This document shows positions 17,615 through 26,800 of a stretch of 50,745 nucleotides of DNA, one piece after another. Source of the DNA: Pseudomonadota bacterium (GTDB lineage Bacteria; Pseudomonadota; Gammaproteobacteria; Acidiferrobacterales; Acidiferrobacteraceae); assembly GCA_021777335.1 (NCBI GenBank), contig JAJYDT010000011.1, positions 1-50,745 on the forward strand, given 5' to 3'. Both the position numbers and the translations under genes were made by a program. How positions within the stretch are numbered: the stretch's first letter is position 1; every line of letters starts with the position of its first letter. Below the pieces are notes generated by a model. That model did no database searches and was not told the origin of the DNA. It saw only the letters and a list, made by a program, of their open reading frames with translations.

Positions 17615-18751
17615 ATGCGCCGTAATTCCCCTGATCTGCTGAACGCCGTGCATATCGCTTCCGGTGACCTGTACGCAGGTGCGGAAGCGCAGCTCTACCA
17701 GCTTGTTCGCCAGCTGCATTGCAGTAGCCAATGTGCGGTTTCCGTGATTCTCATGAATCCCGGTATCCTCGAGCAGCGACTGCGCCGTTTGGGTGTCGAC
17801 GTCCATGTCCTGGACGAGTCGCGGCTGGGTGGAATTCGGATATTTCTCGAGACTTGGAAGCTCCTCCGGCGCATCCGTCCGGATATCGTCCACACGCATC
17901 GAAGGAAGGAAAACGTCATCGGGGGGGTCGCCGCACGGTTTGCAGGCTGTGGCGCGATTGTGCAGACCGTCCACGGACTACCTGAGGACCGTGGGCAGCC
18001 CCAGTCCTTTGCCAAACGGGTGTACGCGTGGCTCGACCAGCTGTCCGCCCGATTGCTCGCCGCTGCGGTAGTGGCAGTGTCGGAAGAACTGGGTCCACAC
18101 CTGGAGTCCCTGCCGCAATCGAAGATTGTTGTCATCGAGAACGGCATCGATCTCGAGGAGTTGGAGCACTCTGGTGTGCAGGTTCAGCTGCCACCGGACC
18201 AGGGGTTCTGTACTAGGGTCGCGCTCGTCGGCCGGTTGGTCCCGGTAAAGCGCGTGGACCTGTTCCTGGAGGTCGCGCGCGAGCTGCTCGGCCGTTTTCC
18301 TGGGCGGTTCTGTTTTTTTATCTTCGGGGATGGCCCGCTGGCGCAGGAGCTACGGTCGTTGTGTGACCGGCTCGGTCTCGGGCGCGACGTTAATTTCATG
18401 GGATTCACGGAGAATCTCGCTTCGTGGCTGACACTGATGGATCTCGTGGTCATCACCTCCGACCATGAAGGGTTGCCCCTGACGCTGCTTGAGGCCATGG
18501 TTGTCGGAGTGCCGGTGGTTGCGCACGCTGTCGGGGGTATTCCGGAAGTTCTTGGCAATGGTGAATTCGGCATTCTGGTGGAGCGGCAGGACGCCGCGGA
18601 ATATGCTTCTGCGATCGCCGCCGCGCTCGACGATCGGCAGGCATTGCGAACCCGCAGCGAGCGGGCGCAGCAGCGGGTCGAGCGCCGGTACACGGCTGGG
18701 GCCTGTGCCGACCGATATCTCGCGCTTTATCGCGCGCTTGCCGGCGCGTAG
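17615..18751 (+). CDS. glycosyltransferase family 4 (GT-B fold)
   Basis: This is a 378-residue GT-B glycosyltransferase. The N-terminal part has VHIASGDLYAGAEAQLYQLV, the glycine-rich acceptor loop, and PDIVHTHRRKENVIGG. The donor half has VALVGRLVPVKRVDLFLEVA and DHEGLPLTLLEAMVVGVPVVA with the E-x7-E pair, followed by GGIPEVLGNGEFGILV. The 230 bp upstream resemble 12400-12470 and probably carry a divergent promoter shared with the minus-strand deacetylase relic. The counterpart ATG at 12468 is dead after nine codons. Sugar specificity is not readable. Confidence 0.85.
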   Translation: MRRNSPDLLNAVHIASGDLYAGAEAQLYQLVRQLHCSSQCAVSVILMNPGILEQRLRRLGVDVHVLDESRLGGIRIFLETWKLLRRIRPDIVHTHRRKENVIGGVAARFAGCGAIVQTVHGLPEDRGQPQSFAKRVYAWLDQLSARLLAAAVVAVSEELGPHLESLPQSKIVVIENGIDLEELEHSGVQVQLPPDQGFCTRVALVGRLVPVKRVDLFLEVARELLGRFPGRFCFFIFGDGPLAQELRSLCDRLGLGRDVNFMGFTENLASWLTLMDLVVITSDHEGLPLTLLEAMVVGVPVVAHAVGGIPEVLGNGEFGILVERQDAAEYASAIAAALDDRQALRTRSERAQQRVERRYTAGACADRYLALYRALAGA

Positions 18752-18822
18752 GGCGGACGGGAAAGCACGGGGGAAGCAGGACCTCGCGGACAGAACGGTA
18801 TGACAAAGACTGACGGAAATCA

Positions 18823-20892
18823 ATGTGCGGGATAGGCGGATTTTTTGATGCTTCTTGTGGCAAATCGGCGATCGACCACTACGGGCTTGCCGGACGAATG
18901 GCCGGCGCCCTGGCGCACCGTGGGCCGGATAACCAGGGCATATGGATCGATTCGGACCGCGGCATCGGACTGGTGCACCGACGGCTGTCGATCATCGACT
19001 TGTCCCCAGCCGGGCACCAGCCCATGCATTCGGCGTCGGGCAGATACTGCGTCTGCTTCAACGGCGAGATCTACAACTATCTCGCACTGATGCAGGAACT
19101 CCGTGCCCTGGGGCATGGTTTCAGGGGACGGTCGGACACTGAGGTGCTGCTGGCCGCGATGGAGCAGTGGGGGGCGGAGGCGGCGACTTCGCGCCTGCTC
19201 GGGATGTTCGCGTTCGCGCTCTGGGACCGTCGTAGCGGAGTGCTGCACCTCGCGCGCGATCGGGTCGGGGAAAAACCGCTGTACTATGGGTGGGCGGGAA
19301 ATCTGTTTGTTTTCGGGTCCGAACTCAAGGCGCTGCGCGCGGCGCCAGCGTGGGACTGTCCGGTGGATCGTGCCAGCCTGGCGCTGCAGATGCGCTACGG
19401 ATACATCCCGGCACCGTGGTCGATTTACAGTGGAATTTTCAAGCTTGCTCCCGGCTGCATCCTTTCTCTGGGCGCCGATGTGCTGTCGCGGCCGTCCTCC
19501 GTCTGTCCGGTCCCGGATGATGTTGCGCCGGGACGGGTGGCGCCGCGGCGGTTTTGGTCGGCACGGAACGTGGCGCTGTCTGGACCGCGCGTCCGGTCTC
19601 CCGGTGCAGCCGTGACGGAGCTCGACGCACTTCTCAGGAAGGTGGTGGACCAGCAGATGCTGGCCGATGTGCCGCTCGGTGGATTTCTGTCGGGAGGAAT
19701 AGACTCATCGACGGTGGTGGCGTGCATGCAGGCGCAATCCTCCAGGCCGATCAAGACCTATACGATCGGATTCAGAGAGGGAGATTTCAACGAAGCGGAA
19801 TATGCGCGCGCGGTGGCCGCGCATCTTGGAACCGACCACACGGAACTGTATCTCGATCCCGCACAGGTCCGTGACGTGATTCCCATGCTGCCTGAGCTTT
19901 ATGACGAACCGTTCGCGGATGCTTCCCAGCTACCGACCTATCTGATATGTCAGCTTGCCCGGCAGCATGTGACGGTGTGCCTGTCCGGTGATGGAGGCGA
20001 CGAGGTGTTTGGCGGATACAATCGCTACCGGTGGCTGCGCACAGTCTGGAATGGGGTCCGCTGGATCCCGTTGCCGTTTAGGCGCCTGCTGGGGCGGGCG
20101 CTCACGGTGCTGCCGCCGTCCGCCTGGGACCGTCTCGCCTTGGCGCGGCCCGGCCGCCTGCCGCAGCTCGGCACCAAGGTACACAAGCTCGGACGCGTGG
20201 TAGAGGCGGGCTCGATCGGACAGATGTACGAGTCGCTGGTTTCCTACTGGGGCGACGACCAGCCAGTCGTGTGCGACGGCGAACCCTGGACGGCCCGAAT
20301 CGGGGATGTGGTCGATCAGCTTGGAGGCGTCTCCGACGCGGTGGACGAGGCGATGTACCGGGACCTGATGCACTATCTTCCGGATGACAACCTGGTCAAA
20401 GTCGACCGGGCGAGCATGCGCGTCGGGCTCGAGGTGCGCGCGCCGCTGCTCGATTCGCGCATCGTGGAGTTCGCCTGGTCGCTTCCGGGCGACATGAAAA
20501 TTCGCGACGGCAAGGGCAAGTGGATCTTGCGACAGGTGCTGGCGCGCTATGTTCCTCCGGTGCTTACAGAACGGCCAAAGATGGGTTTTTCGGTGCCGGT
20601 CGGCGGATGGCTGCGGGCAGAACTGCGGCCCTGGGCGGAAGAAATGCTGGACGAGTCTAGGCTGCGCGAGGAAGGTTACCTCGACGCAGGGCGTGTGCGC
20701 CGGTGCTGGGCCGAACATCTCTCGGGTGCGCGCGACCACTCCCTGTCGCTGTGGGCTGTGCTGATGTTCGAGACTTGGTACCGCCGGCAGGGTGCCGTAC
20801 TCTCAGGTCAGTCGGCGCCTGGAGAGTGCGAGGCGCCCGTCGCGATCCGCGTGCCCGGGTATGCACGTACCCAGCAAGACCCCCTGGGCTGA
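18823..20892 (+). CDS. glutamine-dependent amidotransferase, asparagine synthase-like (XrtA-associated)
   Basis: This is a 689-residue AsnB-type enzyme. The start is fixed by the catalytic Cys2 (MCGIGGFFD). The class II glutaminase domain continues with AHRGPDNQG (31), RLSIIDLSPAGHQP (54), FNGEIYNY (79) and SDTEVLL (104). The synthetase domain has the ATP pyrophosphatase loop GGFLSGGIDSSTV at 286-298, SGDGGDEVFGGYNRYRW and DNLVKVDRASMRVGLEVRAP. In EPS loci such proteins are thought to amidate a carboxyl group of a uronic acid or peptide substituent; the substrate is an inference. Length is near the family norm, with about 40 extra residues between the domains (225-262). It sits 71 bp after the glycosyltransferase. 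Confidence 0.88.
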   Translation: MCGIGGFFDASCGKSAIDHYGLAGRMAGALAHRGPDNQGIWIDSDRGIGLVHRRLSIIDLSPAGHQPMHSASGRYCVCFNGEIYNYLALMQELRALGHGFRGRSDTEVLLAAMEQWGAEAATSRLLGMFAFALWDRRSGVLHLARDRVGEKPLYYGWAGNLFVFGSELKALRAAPAWDCPVDRASLALQMRYGYIPAPWSIYSGIFKLAPGCILSLGADVLSRPSSVCPVPDDVAPGRVAPRRFWSARNVALSGPRVRSPGAAVTELDALLRKVVDQQMLADVPLGGFLSGGIDSSTVVACMQAQSSRPIKTYTIGFREGDFNEAEYARAVAAHLGTDHTELYLDPAQVRDVIPMLPELYDEPFADASQLPTYLICQLARQHVTVCLSGDGGDEVFGGYNRYRWLRTVWNGVRWIPLPFRRLLGRALTVLPPSAWDRLALARPGRLPQLGTKVHKLGRVVEAGSIGQMYESLVSYWGDDQPVVCDGEPWTARIGDVVDQLGGVSDAVDEAMYRDLMHYLPDDNLVKVDRASMRVGLEVRAPLLDSRIVEFAWSLPGDMKIRDGKGKWILRQVLARYVPPVLTERPKMGFSVPVGGWLRAELRPWAEEMLDESRLREEGYLDAGRVRRCWAEHLSGARDHSLSLWAVLMFETWYRRQGAVLSGQSAPGECEAPVAIRVPGYARTQQDPLG

Positions 20893-21197
20893 ACGGCAGC
20901 GGAGCGGATTCGTTACGGCAGGCACCTCCGGGCCCAGTATTCCTTCGACCGGGGCCGGTCTCGGGTGACCTGCGCGAGACCCTGCCAGTCGTAGTTGCTG
21001 GCCATGAGCGCGTCGTGAAAGATCTGCGTCAGTCCTGCTTTGGGCGTACGCACGATGACCTGCGCGTTGCCGGGATTGCTCTTGTCCCAGGTGCTGAGCT
21101 GCGCCTCCCGGTATCGGGCGGCGGCCACTGAAGAGACGCTCAGGACCGTGGAGCCCTGCCGTCCGCGACTGTAAAGACGCGCTCCGTAGTTTTCCCC
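20893..21197 (-). other. orphan C-terminal reading frame, family not recognised
   Basis: Directly after the stop of the GT2-GtrA gene the same minus-strand frame stays open for about 94 codons, to a stop near 20913. It reads GENYGARLYSRGRQGSTVLS, then AAARYREAQLSTWDKSNPG and IFHDALMASNYDWQGLAQVT. Residue composition looks like real protein, but there is no good start codon except an internal GTG at 21128. It may be the tail of a gene truncated by the rearrangement that placed the minus-strand pair here, or a read-through extension. I do not recognise the family. Confidence 0.4.
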
Positions 21198-22397
21198 CTA
21201 TCTGCTGCGAGTGGCAGCTCCCGTCTTGTTCCACGTGTATACCTGGGTCATCGCATAGTTCCAGACAACACCAAGCATGATACCCGCCACCGCGGCTACC
21301 GCCCATTGCGTGTGGGTTCCGTACAGATAGGAAGCGACACCGACATTTGCAAACGCCCCGACGCTGCAAACCGCATAAAACGAAAGCAATCCGCGTACCC
21401 ACCCCCAGCCGTGTAAACGCATATCCCGGTATGTGAGCAGGTTGTTCATGGCAAAATTGAAAGTCATAGCCACGATCGTCGCTACAGCCTGGCCCTCTAT
21501 GAACGGACGCCCCAATATCTTAAATACCAAACCCAGCGTCAGAAAATGCACGATGACACCCAAACTGCCGACGATTGAGAAAGCCACAAATCTGACCGGC
21601 ACAATGTGACCAACAAGCTTGTCCAGCAATAGCATCCCATAGTCCCATGCGGCCACGGTATCTAGCTTGCTTTCCCCGCTGTACCGATTCTTAAACTGAT
21701 ACGGCAACTCCTTGAAGCTCAGCGTCTGCGGCGACGATGCGAACAGATCCAGGAGTATCTTGAAACCGATGCCGGAAAGTTTGTGAACGCAGTTCACAAG
21801 CGTGTCGCGACGCAGCATGAAGAATCCGCTCATCGGATCGGTCAGTTCCGCGGGGACCACGGCACGGCTGAATCTCGTCGCAATCCTGCTCACTGTGGCC
21901 CGAGTCGTATCCCATTCCCCGATACCTCCGCCATCGACATAACGGCTGCCTATGACAATATCGGTCTCCCCTGCCTTCAGAATGTCCAGCATTTTCGGAA
22001 GCAGCATTTCGTCGTGTTGCAGGTCAGCGTCCATTACCGCGAGGTAAGGCGCGCTGCTTGCAAGCATTCCTTCCACGCATGCTGACGACAGTCCCCTTCT
22101 TCCAATGCGCTGCACGCAGCGTACGCGGTGATCACCCAAGCCCAGCTGCCTAACATACTCTGCGGTGCCATCGGGAGAATCGTCATCTACGAAAATCACT
22201 TCCCAGCTCAATCCTGCAAGACAGCGCCTAAGCCTGTTCACAAGCTCTTGGATGTTTCCTCGCTCATTAAACGTGGGGGCTATCACGCAAAGCTCGGAAC
22301 CACCGGCGGTCTCGTGGATGGCCGGCTGCTCCCTAAAAGCGGGCGAAGCTGATTGTGCATCAGGTCTGTGCTGGGGATCTGAATCTGCGGTTATCAT
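21198..22397 (-). CDS. GT2 glycosyltransferase fused to GtrA membrane domain
   Basis: This is a 399-residue two-domain protein. Residues about 35-260 are a dolichol-phosphate-mannose-synthase-like GT2: CVIAPTFNERGNIQELVNRL, EVIFVDDDSPDGTAEYV and LAVMDADLQHDEMLLPKML carry the nucleotide- and metal-binding Asp motifs. Residues about 265-390 form a GtrA-type four-helix module (VAFSIVGSLGVIVHFLTLGL, VAMTFNFAMNNLLTYRD). The protein would make a polyprenyl-phosphate sugar and present or flip it. The ATG has AGGAGG 6-7 nt upstream. The GT39-like neighbour at 22469 on the same strand is the likely user of the lipid-linked sugar. This pair is read opposite to the flanking EPS genes. Confidence 0.87.
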   Translation of the reverse strand: MITADSDPQHRPDAQSASPAFREQPAIHETAGGSELCVIAPTFNERGNIQELVNRLRRCLAGLSWEVIFVDDDSPDGTAEYVRQLGLGDHRVRCVQRIGRRGLSSACVEGMLASSAPYLAVMDADLQHDEMLLPKMLDILKAGETDIVIGSRYVDGGGIGEWDTTRATVSRIATRFSRAVVPAELTDPMSGFFMLRRDTLVNCVHKLSGIGFKILLDLFASSPQTLSFKELPYQFKNRYSGESKLDTVAAWDYGMLLLDKLVGHIVPVRFVAFSIVGSLGVIVHFLTLGLVFKILGRPFIEGQAVATIVAMTFNFAMNNLLTYRDMRLHGWGWVRGLLSFYAVCSVGAFANVGVASYLYGTHTQWAVAAVAGIMLGVVWNYAMTQVYTWNKTGAATRSR

Positions 22398-22468
22398 TGG
22401 TTCCTCCTCCCGGCGTTTTTATGATGGACAGACTGTGCGTCTTTCCGAAATAGTGTCGATGTTGCGCT

Positions 22469-23899
22469 TTACCGCGATGTCACTGAGGCCATTCTTCGCG
22501 AATACAGATAGACGTCTAATACGTAATCGTCATAGCCGATACGCATCCTTTTGATTTCGAACTTATGCCACGCATGGGCGAATAGCCACTCCTGCAGATT
22601 TGCCGGCAATCCATGTCTACCGCTTTCAAGCAGGATCCACAAACGCCCCCCATGGGCAGTGAGCTTCGCCAGCGCCGGCTCCGCTTTGGATCCCAGCGGC
22701 AAGGGGATTATGGGCTTACAACATCCTTTCGCGTAGTACTTTACCAGACCCGGCGAAAATGCCGTCAGCCGGTCTCCGGGAACCCAGTTCTTCTGGACGA
22801 ATTTCACCGCGCCTCGATAGTCCACCCGGTCGCCGTCGGCATAGTAGCTCACCAGCGATGGCAGATTCGAAAGGCACATAAGCAACAGCCAGGCCAGTGC
22901 TGCCAACTTGCCTCGTGTCTGCAAGTGCTTATATATTTCGCCTATGGCGTAACCAGCCATCACGAACGCGCCTAGGCTGAAAGGAAAGATGTAGGATGGC
23001 TGGTATACAACGATAAGTGGCAGCAGGACCGTTGCCGCTACCCATCCGAAGAAACATGTCACCCAATACCAATTCTGCGCGCTCCGCTTGCTTAGCATCA
23101 TCACCATGCCAATTGCGGCCAGCAATGAGACAGGCCAGCCAACCGTCACGATAGATGCCAGAATGGAGTGTATGACTGAGTAGCCCCAGTTTGAACCATG
23201 GTTCCACCCGTGGACCAGCGGTTTCATATAAAATAAAAAAAGCCCGCCGGCAATGACGGCTGCGATACCGAATACCCACCACAGGGACTTAGGCACCGGA
23301 TGTCTCTCTGCATAGAACCCAGCGATGATCGCGACCAGAATCAAAGGAAGGAGTGCTAGTAGAAGCGTATGGGTAAGCGTTCCGACCAAAACTAGAACGC
23401 ACGCTAATGAGCTAGCGAGCGCAGGTTTTCGCCTAAATGCGTAGGCACCAACCAGCATGCTGAGAAAAGCAAAAAGCGCCGCCGCTGCGTAGAAGCGTGC
23501 TTCCTGGCTCTGAAAGATATCCGCTGGCCAAAGTGTGGCAAGCAGTGCGGTGGCGACCGCCGTGGGTCGCCCCATCAATCCATCCAGCAGCATGAATATC
23601 GCCACAACGCCGACGATACCGGCCAGGGCCATCATGAACCGGCTGCCGTACTCCGTAGAGCCGGCGATGGCTTGACCAGCGCGAATCAGAATATAGCCTA
23701 CCGGAATCAGGTGGGGCAGGCGGTAGGTCTGGCTTTGCGGAGGGGCATATTCTTCGTGAAAGAGGGTCTTCACCTCTTGGAGTGTCGCTGTTTCATCGCC
23801 GGCGAACGGCCACCTGCCAAGATCGTAGAACCTGAGCAATGACGCGACAATCAGGATTGCTATTGCGAGACCAAGGAATTGAATTCTTTTTGATGACAT
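22469..23899 (-). CDS. GT39/ArnT-like polyprenyl-phosphate sugar transferase, membrane protein
   Basis: This is a 476-residue polytopic protein of the PMT/ArnT superfamily (GT-C fold). The N-terminus has one helix, then the conserved first periplasmic loop LRFYDLGRWPFAGDETATL, with the acidic DE pair expected of the catalytic loop. SQEARFYAAAALFAFLSM resembles the second conserved loop. About 10-11 hydrophobic segments follow. It probably moves a sugar from a polyprenyl phosphate to a glycan or lipid on the periplasmic side. ATG 23899 has AAGGAG 10 nt upstream; TTG 23908 is in frame. It is likely co-transcribed with the GT2-GtrA gene 72 bp downstream. Confidence 0.8.
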   Translation of the reverse strand: MSSKRIQFLGLAIAILIVASLLRFYDLGRWPFAGDETATLQEVKTLFHEEYAPPQSQTYRLPHLIPVGYILIRAGQAIAGSTEYGSRFMMALAGIVGVVAIFMLLDGLMGRPTAVATALLATLWPADIFQSQEARFYAAAALFAFLSMLVGAYAFRRKPALASSLACVLVLVGTLTHTLLLALLPLILVAIIAGFYAERHPVPKSLWWVFGIAAVIAGGLFLFYMKPLVHGWNHGSNWGYSVIHSILASIVTVGWPVSLLAAIGMVMMLSKRSAQNWYWVTCFFGWVAATVLLPLIVVYQPSYIFPFSLGAFVMAGYAIGEIYKHLQTRGKLAALAWLLLMCLSNLPSLVSYYADGDRVDYRGAVKFVQKNWVPGDRLTAFSPGLVKYYAKGCCKPIIPLPLGSKAEPALAKLTAHGGRLWILLESGRHGLPANLQEWLFAHAWHKFEIKRMRIGYDDYVLDVYLYSRRMASVTSR

Positions 23900-24828
23900 T
23901 TGGTACAATCTCCTTAAGGAAAGCCCGCAAATTGCCTAAATTTCGATGAAATCGGCGCCGAGAATCGCGGTGTTGCCTAATTCGCATCGCTTTAACGCGA
24001 TTGCACGCGGTTGTCGTGCCGAACTTCACCCGGTTCACCGGCGAGGACGGAATGCTCCCGTCAGCGCGGCTCGCACCATGATAATATTTGCCATCGCAGC
24101 CGTCACGAAGAGACGGTTGGCGTCGTTCGTCAGGCGCAGTAGCGAACCTTAGTAGGCTCGGACACCGCTTGATCGCACTGATCGAGCGCCCGACGCGGGA
24201 ATGGATCCGAGACTTCTTCCGTTCTTGGCAGCGGTTGCCTCATCAACTGTGCTATTCAACTTGCAGTGCCGGTTCGTGAAGTCCTGAGCTTTGGGTGTCT
24301 GGTGCCAATCCTCTCGGCCTACCCAACGTACGGCTGACATGGCCTTCAGGTGCCGCGGTTCAATCAGCGTCACTAGGTCTGTCCACGGCGCGATTTCATT
24401 CGTCTAGATTAAGGAACTTCTCCCACCACGTCGGCTTGCGGAACCGATCAATATCAGCGTCAGTTGCTTCGCCAAGCAGTTTTCGCTGCGTTGTCGGACC
24501 GATCGAATGTGTTCTGCCCGCGCGCTCTCAAGTGTGGGTTTTGCAGAGATTCCCCAGTCCTGAGGCGTCACATGGCCTTCCTCCGATTCCGTGGAAACCG
24601 TCGTAAGCAACTTGGGTCCCCGTTCTTATGAATACTTCTGACTATCATTTAAGCATAGGAAGAAGACTAATGAGCAGTCAACAGCAGTGTCCGACACATT
24701 TTTTTTGGGGGGGGGTACCGGCCGGAAATGTAGAACTGGCGCGGCTTCCATGGCATGTCGAGGTGTTAACGATTTGAACGCCAAGCATCAATTTGGGCAT
24801 CCTTCCGGACTTTATCCGGGAAAAACCG
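23900..24828. other. about 0.9 kb without a recognisable gene
   Basis: Frames of 60-130 codons on both strands show no family signature. The upstream region of the minus-strand pair lies near 23900-24010. Near the right end a T8G9 homopolymer pair occupies 24699-24715, preceded by GTGTCCGACAC, which could be the left end of the IS4-type element whose gene starts at 24829. Composition looks like decayed mobile DNA. Confidence 0.4.
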
Positions 24829-24922
24829 ATGCACGCCGACAAGCTCATCTTCGCACAGGTGATGGAGTTCGCGCCATGGCATACCTTTCGCCGGCTGGTG
24901 GCCAAGTATCGGGGCGACCGCC
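24829..24922 (+). pseudogene. IS4-family (DUF4372) transposase, N-terminal fragment
   Basis: The frame reads MHADKLIFAQVMEFAPWHTF, then RRLVAKYRGDRR. This is the conserved opening of IS4-family transposases with an N-terminal DUF4372 segment. It breaks off exactly where the R repeat sequence begins. Nothing of the DDE catalytic domain is present downstream, so only about 31 codons remain. Confidence 0.72.
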
Positions 24923-24950
24923 GCTGCGCGCCAAGGAAAGCGAAGCGCGG
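24923..24950 (+). repeat. R repeat, 5' 28 bp only (split copy 3)
   Basis: GCTGCGCGCCAAGGAAAGCG and the next eight bases are identical to the 5' end of the full R copies at 14398 and 35131. The R interior is missing and intron-type DNA follows. The matching R 3' end appears at 26656-26723. Confidence 0.65.
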
Positions 24951-26655
24951 AGCAAACGTACGAGCCGATGTATGAGAACCGGATGCGAGGCATCGGCCCC
25001 CTGTGCCAGGATAGATGTCGCACCGTCTCCATGTAGTCACCCTTGAGGGGGCGGATACGAGAAATCCATGAACCGTCATGCATTAGAAAGGAAGGAAGCG
25101 GTCTGCCGGCAGCTGCTGTCCCCAGCGTGTGTTCCGCTCCCGCAGTTGGCGAAAGAAACCGGGAGCGGCGAGTAAGCGGTGCAACTCACGGGCGACAAGC
25201 GGCAGAAGAACCAGTTCGGACTGGCCTTCGCAGAAAGAACTCAGGGTGAAGGCCGCGAGTTCTTACCGGAAGGGACCGAATCGCCCGCGGCGAAGCGCGT
25301 AGCTGAAAGCCCGGCCATTGGCGAACAGTGGATGGAAAAAGTCTGCGGGTGGGAAAACTTAAAGCAGCCGCTGGCACGAGTCAGGGCCAATAAAGGAAGT
25401 GCTGGCGTGGATGGGATGACCGTCTAGCAGTTGCCAGAGTTTCTAAGGCAACACTGGCCAGCCCTCCGGGAACAGCTGTTGGGCGGGACTTATCGGCCGC
25501 AACCGGTGAAGCGGGTGTACATCCCCAAGCCGGACGGCGGGAGGCGCAGCCTCGGCATCCCGACGGTGCTGGATCGGTTTATTCAGCAGGCGCTGATGCA
25601 GGTTCTGCAGGACAGACGGGACCGAACGTTCTCCGAATCGAGCTACGGGTTTCGGCCCGCTCGCTCGGCGCACCGGGCGGTGGCGAAGGCGCAGCAGTAC
25701 ATCTCCGAAGGCCGCCGTTGGGTGGTGGACCTCGATCTGGAGAGATTCTTTGATCGGGTGAATCACGACCGGTTGGTGGCCAGAATCGCGCAAAGGGTCA
25801 GCGACAAGCGATTGCTGAAGCTGAACCGGGCGTTTCTGGAAGCCGGAGTGATGGAGAACGGGCTGGTGAGTCCGGTGGATGAAGGCACGCCCCAAGGCGG
25901 TACTCTATCCCCATTGCTCAGTAATATCGTGCTCGATAAGTTCGATCGGGAGTTGGAGCATCGTGGACTTCGGTTCGCGCGCTACGCGGATGACTGTAAC
26001 ATCTACTTCCGCAGCCGGCGATCCGGAGAACGCGTGATGGCGAGCGTGTCGCGATTCATCACGTTGAAGCTCAAGCTCAAGGTGATCTCGACAAAGAGTG
26101 CGGTGGCGCAACCATAGGAGCGAAAGTTTCTGGGCTTCAGTTTCACCTCGCATCGGCAGCCGCGCTGGCGCATTGCGCCCCAGGCAGTGGCCCGACTCAA
26201 GGAGCGAGTCTGGGAACTGACACGTCGGACGCGGGGAGTGAGCATCGAACGAATGGCGAAGGACCTGACCCGGTATCTGCGGGGATGGCTCGGCTATTTC
26301 GGCAAGTGTGAAACACCCGCGGTGTTGCGAGGTCTTGAGGAATGGATCCGGCGCAGACTTCGATTTTAGCGATCTGGATGCAGTGGAGGCGGGGGAAGGT
26401 GCGTTATGCGGAGCTGTGCAAACGGGGTGTGCGCGTGGAGCTTGGCCAGCGAAAACGGCGGGTTGCGCCCACGGCCCGTGGCGGCGGGCGCAAAGCCTGG
26501 CCCTCACCATCGCGCTGTCCATTGCCTACTTCGACTCGCTCGGGATTCCACGATTGATTGAAAGCCGCTGACTTAACCCGCCGAACCGCCCGGCACGTGA
26601 CCTGTATGCCGGGTGGTGTGACAGGGAAAGCGGGCGACCGCCTACCTATGTCGAT
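24951..26655 (+). mobile_element. degenerate group II intron
   Basis: The region carries a broken intron-encoded reverse transcriptase/maturase (25179-26571). After its stop, 26583-26620 reads like the domain V region of bacterial introns of this kind: GAACCGCC, a variable hairpin, then GCCGGGTGGTGTG. A domain VI-like stem-loop follows, ending about 26650. The 5' boundary could not be placed; the canonical GUGYG start was not found with confidence. The 3' boundary is set where R repeat sequence resumes. The element is inactive as it stands because the ORF is interrupted several times. Confidence 0.6.
25179..26571 (+). pseudogene. group II intron reverse transcriptase/maturase, broken
   Basis: In one frame from 25179 the product shows ANKGSAGVDGMTV, then (after an in-frame TAG at 25425) the RT palm blocks: [67 protein letters not shown] and the catalytic FARYADD. 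A second in-frame TAG at 26115 interrupts KSAVAQP/ERKFLGFSF. The maturase segment (SIERMAKDLTRYLRGWLGYF) follows. Two later frameshifts precede the C-terminal IALSIAYFDSLGIPRLIESR. Two nonsense codons and two shifts are visible while the YADD box is kept, so decay is moderate. Confidence 0.85.
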
Positions 26656-26723
26656 CGCCGAGACCGAGTGCGCGACGGAGACTGGGAAGTCCCGTCGCGC
26701 TTATCGAGGGCCGGCGCACAAAC
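26656..26723 (+). repeat. R repeat, 3' 68 bp (split copy 3)
   Basis: The segment containing GGAGACTGGGAAGTCCCGTC and ending GGGCCGGCGCACAAAC matches the 3' ends of the full R copies at 14667 and 35400. It begins directly where the group II intron-like sequence ends, so the intron separates the two ends of this R copy. Confidence 0.65.
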
Positions 26724-26800
26724 CCCTGCGAAGTGGCCAGGCGCCCGGCAATTTACCAGCCGACGACCAGCCTCCTCTGCCGCCTAGGGCCTATGGCAGG

